Source: Phytomonospora sp040655735
Lineage (GTDB): Bacteria; Actinomycetota; Actinomycetes; Mycobacteriales; Micromonosporaceae
Length of the DNA stretch: 64,000 nt
Direction: 5' to 3'
Assembly: GCF_040655735.1 (NCBI RefSeq)
Contig: NZ_JBFAKK010000012.1
Location: 186,001-250,000, forward strand
The position numbers and the translations under genes are program-made. Under the pieces are notes generated by a model. The model searched no databases. It saw only the letters and a list, made by a program, of their open reading frames with translations, and had not been told where the DNA came from. Within the stretch, counting starts at the first letter, position 1. Each line of letters begins with the position of its first letter. Positions 59,406 through 64,000 of this stretch are shown piece after piece.

Positions 59406-61535
59406 CTACGCACTCGTCAGCACCACCAGTCGCTGCGTCGCCCGTGTCATCGCGACGTAGTGGTCCACCGCGCCCTCGATGCCCTCACCGAAGTCCTCCG
59501 GGTCGACCAGGATCACCAGGTCGAACTCCAGGCCCTTCGACAGCGTCGGCGTCAGCGAGCGCACGCGCGAGCGCGCCTCGAAGCCCGGATCGCCGATGAC
59601 ACAGGCGATCCCCTCGGGGTGCTCGGCGAGCCAGTTCGCCAGGATCGCCTCGCGGTCCGAAGTGGACCCGTGCACGACCGGGATGCCGCTCTTGCGGATC
59701 GAGGTCGGCACGTTGGCGTCGGGCAGCGCCGCCCGGATGACCGGCTCGGCCTCGACCATGATCTCCTCGGGCGTGCGGTAGTTGATGCTCAGCGAGGCCG
59801 TCTCGACGTTCGTCAGGCCGATGCGCGCCAGCCGCTCGGTCCACGACTCGGTGAAACCGTGCCGGGCCTGCGCCCGGTCGCCGACGATGGTGAAACTGCG
59901 CGAGGGACAGCGAAGCAGCAGCATCCGCCACTCGGCGTCGGTGAGCTCCTGCGCCTCGTCGACGACGATGTGCGCGAAGGGCCCGGCGTACTCGTCCTCG
60001 CCGCCGGTGTCGTGCGGGCTCACGTCGACGATGACGCTCTGGATGTCCTCGGCGCGAAGCATCGTGACGAGACCTTCCCCGTCGTCGGCGGCGATGAGGT
60101 CGCTGACCACCATGTCCATCTTCTCGCGCTCGGCGGCCTCGGCGGCCTTGAGACGGCGCTGCCGCTGCGAGGACTCCGGATCGCCGAGCCGGTGGCGCGC
60201 GGCGTCGAGGAACGGGATGTCCGACAGCGTCCACGCCTGCGCGTCGGCGCGCTTGAGCCTGCGCACGTCCTGCGGCGCGAGCCAGGGCGCGCACTTGCGC
60301 AGGTAGGCCGGGACCGCCCAGAGGTCGCCGACGATGTCGTCGGGCTCCAGCAGCGGCCACGCGCGGTTGAGCGCCGCGCGCAGTTCCCCGTTGCGTTCGA
60401 GGGACTTGCGCAGCTCCTCGGCGGTTTCCTCGTCGTCGTGCTTGTCGACCAGGATCGCCACGAGCATGTCCCAGATCTGTTCGCGCGCCTCGTTGTGCGG
60501 CGTCCCAGGGCCGGGGGCACGGAAGGCCTCGGCCCAGTCGGCGACGGTCAGCCGGATCTGCGACCACGGCGTGCCCACGAGCATGCCCTTGGCCGGCGGC
60601 TCCTCGTAGAAGCGGACGGCCTCGTCGAGGACCTTCACGACGTCGATCGACCCCTTGAGGAGCGCGACCTCCCGGTCGGTCTCCTCGGCGACGGCCGCGC
60701 CCTCCGGGACGAGGTTGCGCAGCGTGCAGGTCTTGACGCCCTCCTCGCCCAGGCTCGGCAGGACGTCGGCGACATAGGACAGGTAGGGCTGGTGCGGGCC
60801 GACGAACAGGACGCCGCCGTTGCGGTGGCCGAGCCGGGGGTCGGCGTAGAGCAGATAGGCCGTGCGGTGCAGGGCGACGACGGTCTTTCCCGTACCGGGC
60901 CCGCCGTCGACGATCAGGGCGCCGTTCGAGCCGGCGCGGATGATCGCGTCCTGGTCGGCCTGGATCGTGCCGAGGACGTCGCGCATCTGCGACGAGCGAC
61001 TGCCGCCGAGGCTGGCGATGAACGCCGACTGGTCGTCGAGGGCGGCGTTGTCCTCAAGGCCCTCGGCGGTGAAGACCTCGTCCCAGTAGTCGGTGACGCG
61101 GCCGTCGGTCCAGCGGTAGCGGCGGCGGCTGACCAGGCCCATCGGGTTGGCGTGCGTCGCGCCGAAGAAGGGCTCGGCGGCCGGCGCGCGCCAGTCGAGG
61201 AGCAGACGCCGCCCGTCGTCGTCGGTCAGACCCAGGCGGCCCACGTACACCGGTGTGCGGCCGTCCTCGCCGACGATGCGGCCGAGGGTGAGGTCGACCC
61301 CGAACCGGCGCAAGGTGCGCAGCCGCGCGGTGAGGCGGTAGATCTCCTCGTCGCGGTCCATGGCGGCCTGCCCGTGGCGCGTCTGTGTCCTGCGCGCGGC
61401 GTCGAGGCGGTCCTGGAGCTCGTCGATGTTCTTCCGCAGCGTCTCGGCGATGAGGGCGAAGTGGCGCTCGTCGTCGGCGATCAGGGCCGGGGCGGCCTTG
61501 GCGGCGAGGTTGGCGGGAAGGTCGAAGGCGGTCAC
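59406..61535 (-). CDS. helR: RNA polymerase-recycling motor ATPase HelR/HelD-like
   Basis: A 709-residue SF1 helicase-like protein with Walker A GGPGTGKTVVALHR near residue 215, VVDEAQELTDAEW (Walker B), INYRTPEEI and a late YVAMTRATQRLVVLT. The N-terminal coiled region (residues 30-70) and the secondary-channel arm of HelD-type proteins are present. This size and order match the actinobacterial HelR that frees stalled RNA polymerase and gives rifamycin tolerance. I looked for the rifamycin-associated palindrome upstream and did not find it. ATG 61535 is clear. Confidence 0.85.
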   Translation of the reverse strand: MTAFDLPANLAAKAAPALIADDERHFALIAETLRKNIDELQDRLDAARRTQTRHGQAAMDRDEEIYRLTARLRTLRRFGVDLTLGRIVGEDGRTPVYVGRLGLTDDDGRRLLLDWRAPAAEPFFGATHANPMGLVSRRRYRWTDGRVTDYWDEVFTAEGLEDNAALDDQSAFIASLGGSRSSQMRDVLGTIQADQDAIIRAGSNGALIVDGGPGTGKTVVALHRTAYLLYADPRLGHRNGGVLFVGPHQPYLSYVADVLPSLGEEGVKTCTLRNLVPEGAAVAEETDREVALLKGSIDVVKVLDEAVRFYEEPPAKGMLVGTPWSQIRLTVADWAEAFRAPGPGTPHNEAREQIWDMLVAILVDKHDDEETAEELRKSLERNGELRAALNRAWPLLEPDDIVGDLWAVPAYLRKCAPWLAPQDVRRLKRADAQAWTLSDIPFLDAARHRLGDPESSQRQRRLKAAEAAEREKMDMVVSDLIAADDGEGLVTMLRAEDIQSVIVDVSPHDTGGEDEYAGPFAHIVVDEAQELTDAEWRMLLLRCPSRSFTIVGDRAQARHGFTESWTERLARIGLTNVETASLSINYRTPEEIMVEAEPVIRAALPDANVPTSIRKSGIPVVHGSTSDREAILANWLAEHPEGIACVIGDPGFEARSRVRSLTPTLSKGLEFDLVILVDPEDFGEGIEGAVDHYVAMTRATQRLVVLTSA

Positions 61536-61735
61536 GGCGTCAGCTCCGATCGGGTGCGGTGCGGAGGTGGGTACGGTCGCTTCGGTGCGGGTCTCGGCGC
61601 TGGGGTGTGGCGGCGTGCGTATGGGAGCTCCCGGTGTGCGTCATGGCTGTGAGCAGCGATTATTGCCCACGCCGACGGCGGGAGAGGGGGGCCGGTGTGG
61701 CCTGGTGAGCGGGGCCCTGTATATATGTTGATAGT

Positions 61736-61767
61736 GGAAGGGAGCCCCGGGCTCGCCTTCCTTTTTT
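61736..61767 (+). terminator. orphan intrinsic terminator
   Basis: GGAAGG-GAGCC (61736-61746) pairs with GGCTC-CCTTCC (61750-61761, one bulged G), then TTTTTT. No plus-strand gene precedes it. Confidence 0.7.
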
Positions 61768-61768
61768 G

Positions 61769-61798
61769 TTGCCCGGGGACCGGCAGCCCGCTTATATT
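61769..61798 (+). promoter_or_regulatory. promoter of the hydrolase-GbsR operon
   Basis: TTGCCC (61769-61774), 18 bases, TATATT (61793-61798). The message would start near 61805, about 9 bases before ATG 61814. Confidence 0.55.
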
Positions 61799-61815
61799 CA
61801 CTACAATCTGAATAT
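61794..61815. promoter_or_regulatory. operator over the hydrolase start
   Basis: ATATTCA (61794-61800) and TGAATAT (61809-61815) form a perfect 7-bp inverted repeat over the -10 element and start codon. Confidence 0.55.
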
Positions 61816-62647
61816 GGAGAATCTGTCCGGCCTGCTCGACCTTCCCGGCACCCGCCTGCGCTACCGCGACCGGCCCGGACGCCGACGCCCCGTCGTCCTG
61901 ACCCATGGCGCGGGCATGGACCACGCCATGTTCGAGGCGCAGGCCGAGGCCCTGCACGTCGAGGGCCACCGCGTCGTCACCTGGGACCTGCCCGCCCACG
62001 GTGAGTCCCTGCTCGCCCCGGGCACGCGCTTCACCGCGCGGATCGCCCTCGACGGCCTCGGCGCGCTGCTCGACCACCTAGGCCTCTCCCGGCCGGTCCT
62101 GGCCGGCCACTCCCTCGGCGGCAACCTGTCGCAGGCGTTCGTGCGTCTGCGGCCCGACCGGGCGTTCGCGCTCATCGTCGTCGACTCGACCTGGAACACC
62201 GGGCCGCTGAGCCGTTTCGAGCGCGCGATGCTGCGCCTTGCGGCCCCGTCGCTGGCCATGATCCCCGCCTCCCGGCTGCCCGCGCTCATGGCGAAGGCCT
62301 CGGCCGTGACCCCCGAAGGCATCGCCTCGGCGGAGGCGACCTTCGCGCGCATGCCCAAGCCGGTCTTCCTCGACGTGTGGCGCGCGACCACCTCGCTCGT
62401 CGAACCCGACGCGGCCTACCGCACGCCCGTCCCGCTGGGGCTGATCCGCGGGGAGAAGGACAAGACCGGCAACATCGCCACCGCGATGCCCCGGTGGGCG
62501 GCCGCCGAACGCGTGGCCGAACACGTCATCCCCGGCGCCGGGCATATCGTGACCCTCGACAACCCCGCCGCGACGAGCCGGGCGATGCGCGAACTCATCG
62601 CGTCCTGGGAGGCCGGGGCCGCCGCGAACACAGAACAGGGGCGATGA
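61814..62647 (+). CDS. alpha/beta hydrolase
   Basis: A 277-residue alpha/beta hydrolase with oxyanion THGAGMDHAMF, nucleophile elbow AGHSLGGNLS (Ser), acid LIRGEKDKT and catalytic His in GAGHIVTLDN. Likely an esterase or peroxidase-like hydrolase. ATG 61814 is within the operator. Its TGA overlaps the start of the GbsR-type gene (ATGA), so the enzyme and its regulator are coupled. Confidence 0.85.
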   Translation: MENLSGLLDLPGTRLRYRDRPGRRRPVVLTHGAGMDHAMFEAQAEALHVEGHRVVTWDLPAHGESLLAPGTRFTARIALDGLGALLDHLGLSRPVLAGHSLGGNLSQAFVRLRPDRAFALIVVDSTWNTGPLSRFERAMLRLAAPSLAMIPASRLPALMAKASAVTPEGIASAEATFARMPKPVFLDVWRATTSLVEPDAAYRTPVPLGLIRGEKDKTGNIATAMPRWAAAERVAEHVIPGAGHIVTLDNPAATSRAMRELIASWEAGAAANTEQGR

Positions 62648-63084
62648 GCATGCCCGACGACCGCACGGCCTTCGTCGCCTCCATGGGCGACATCCTGGCC
62701 TCGTGGAACCTGCCCCGCGCCACCGGGCGCGTCTACGGGCACCTCCTGCTCACCTCGCGGCCGGTGTCGCTCGACGACATGAGCGAGGCGCTCGAACTCA
62801 GCAAGGGCGCGGTGAGCACTTCCGTGCGGGAGCTGGTGTCGTGGGGCCTGGCCAGGGCGCTTCCCCAGCCGGGCAGCCGCCGCCTGCTGATCGAGGCGAC
62901 GGGCGGTTTCGAGCAGCTGCTGGCCGCCAGCCACGAACGCACCCGCAGCTTCGTGAGCACGCTGCGCGGCGGCACCGGCCTGACCGACGCCGACCCCGCG
63001 CGCGAACGGCTCGACGGGATCGCCGACTTCTTCGAGGCCTACGTGCAGGCCGGCGACGCCATGCTGCGCGAGTACCGGGGTTAG
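62644..63084 (+). CDS. GbsR/MarR-family regulator
   Basis: A 146-residue winged-helix protein of the GbsR type: ASWNLPRATGRVYGHLLLTSRPVSLDDMS and ELSKGAVSTSVRELVSWGLARAL as blocks, then a C-terminal dimer helix IADFFEAYVQAGDAML. GbsR-type proteins control choline or other osmolyte genes or other adjacent operons. It probably represses its own operon by the 61794 operator. ATG 62644 or 62650 may start it. Confidence 0.82.
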   Translation: MSMPDDRTAFVASMGDILASWNLPRATGRVYGHLLLTSRPVSLDDMSEALELSKGAVSTSVRELVSWGLARALPQPGSRRLLIEATGGFEQLLAASHERTRSFVSTLRGGTGLTDADPARERLDGIADFFEAYVQAGDAMLREYRG

Positions 63085-63130
63085 ATCTCCTGCGAAGGCG
63101 GCCCACGACCGCCGCCCGGCGGACGAGTGC

Positions 63131-64000
63131 TCAGTGCCCCACGTGCCCGTCCTTCGGCGGCTTGCCGACCTTCTGTCCCTTGTCGAGCACCACGAACTGC
63201 CCCATCAGGCCCTGATCCTCGTGGTAGAGGACGTGGCAGTGGCACATGTAGGGCATGTCGGGGTCGGCGAAGTCCTTGAACTGCATGATGATCCGCGTCT
63301 TCCCGCCCGGCTTGACGTGCACGGTGTCCTTCCATCCGCGCAGGTGCTCCGGGGGCTTCTTGCCGTTGACCTTGAGGACCTGGAACTGGACGTCGTGCAC
63401 GTGGAAGTTGTGGAACTGCGAGTCGAAGTTCTCCAGCTCCCAGATCTCCACGGAGTCCTTCCGCACGGCGAAGTCGATGCGCTCCATGTCCATCGCCTCG
63501 CCGTTGAGTGTGAAACCGGAGATCTGGAAGTCGCGGGTCTCGGCGGACTTGTCGGCGTCCAGCTCGGGGATCTCGACCAACTCGGCCGGCACGGCGGGCG
63601 ACTCGGCGAGGGTCGCGGCGGCGCGCAGTTCGAGGACGTCGAAGGAGTCGTCGCAACCGTCGAAGCGCGAGGAGAACAGGTCCATGCCAAGGCCTTCGGC
63701 CGGGTACGAGCGCAGCACGACCTTCTCGCCGGGCGTCATCTCGACGACGATCTCGGCGCGCTCGGCCGGGGAGAGCTGGATCCGGTCGGTGCCGTAGGGG
63801 ACGTCGCGCAGGCCGCCGTCGGTGCCGATGAGGGCGAAGGTCCGGTCGTCGGCGAAGCCGAAGTTGAAGGCCCGCGACCCCGAACCGTTGAGGATGCGAA
63901 GCCGCACGCGGGTGGTGGTGACGTCCAGGTACGGCGAGTGCGTGCCGTTGACGAGGATCTCGTCGCCGAGGTATCCGACGTTGGCGATCAGGCCCTGCGA
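63131..64000 (-). CDS. multicopper oxidase (5' end outside window)
   Basis: The last 289 residues of a CueO/CotA-like multicopper oxidase run to the window edge. The second and third cupredoxin domains are seen: NVGYLGDEILVNGT, ILNGSGSRAFNFGFADD, and the copper-ligand blocks FHNFHVHDVQFQVL and MCHCHVLYHEDQGLMG (the HCHVLYHE motif holding the T1 and trinuclear ligands). The N-terminal domain and any signal peptide are off the edge. It ends in GHVGH. Copper or manganese/phenol oxidation is likely. Confidence 0.88.
   Translation of the reverse strand, partial: SQGLIANVGYLGDEILVNGTHSPYLDVTTTRVRLRILNGSGSRAFNFGFADDRTFALIGTDGGLRDVPYGTDRIQLSPAERAEIVVEMTPGEKVVLRSYPAEGLGMDLFSSRFDGCDDSFDVLELRAAATLAESPAVPAELVEIPELDADKSAETRDFQISGFTLNGEAMDMERIDFAVRKDSVEIWELENFDSQFHNFHVHDVQFQVLKVNGKKPPEHLRGWKDTVHVKPGGKTRIIMQFKDFADPDMPYMCHCHVLYHEDQGLMGQFVVLDKGQKVGKPPKDGHVGH

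Noticed and set aside
61536..61800. Rifamycin-associated element before helR
   Set aside because: No palindrome resembling the GGGGCTTGC-type motif was found by eye.
1..64000. CRISPR array, parS site or prophage
   Set aside because: No regularly spaced identical repeats with unique spacers, no GTTTCACGTGAAAC and no phage structural genes were seen.

Overview
The window is high-GC, tightly packed DNA with many GTG starts, ATGA/GTGA stop-start overlaps and lsr2, DUF397, DUF2510 and mycothiol-dependent-type genes. This points to an actinomycete. The lysS-lsr2-clpC order, a TioE-type regulator and a SigD/RsdA pair fit Streptosporangiales; Thermomonosporaceae is my guess, not a result.

Layout. 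1-10.5 kb: the end of a SigD-like sigma factor gene with its RsdA-type anti-sigma gene, hutI, two membrane proteins, a promoter-driven serine-tRNA-like RNA with an abnormally long anticodon arm, a MidA/NDUFAF7-type methyltransferase gene followed by a lone nuoD (the methyltransferase gene carries four perfect DnaA boxes), and four consecutive membrane-protein genes, at least two of them paralogous. 11-18 kb: a cofactor cluster of DUF2520 gene, panC, panD, an S10 peptidase, nadB, nadC and coaX, serving CoA and NAD synthesis. 18.2-18.6 kb: two tandem, previously easy-to-miss Cys-rich peptide genes sharing one leader. 19.7-24.9 kb: lysS, lsr2, clpC, with a ClgR-type operator before clpC. 24.9-26.2 kb: a gene-free block of tandem repeats, a very large hairpin and a G-quadruplex-prone tract.

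26-39.5 kb is mixed accessory and housekeeping DNA: TetR/SnoaL pair, mutY, an ECF41-like sigma gene without its usual SnoaL tail but with an ECF41-type promoter, secreted serine hydrolase and protease, an iodotyrosine-deiodinase-like flavoprotein, a double-RCK ion channel, a secreted Gly-rich repeat protein and an MFS/TetR pair. 39.6-44 kb holds two inverted 166-bp MITEs whose CTAG ends supply or abut the stop codons of flanking genes (hisC/pat, an AraC-type regulator gene, lrp). Lrp is divergent from hppD. 45.7-48.6 kb is a decay zone: duplicated terminator modules, an oxidoreductase fragment, a MarR remnant fused to a broken amidohydrolase.

48.6-64 kb: an AGNxAV-motif protein of the kind seen near contractile injection systems, several unknowns, NmrA/DMT/MarR, LppU-like protein, SDR, a DUF397 remnant, a double-HTH TioE regulator facing an erythromycin-esterase-like gene across a perfect 11-bp operator repeat, the RNA-polymerase motor HelR, a hydrolase/GbsR operon with an operator over its start codon, and the 3' part of a multicopper oxidase gene. 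No CRISPR array, phage, rRNA or complete IS element was seen. All identifications are by reading; none was checked against a database.
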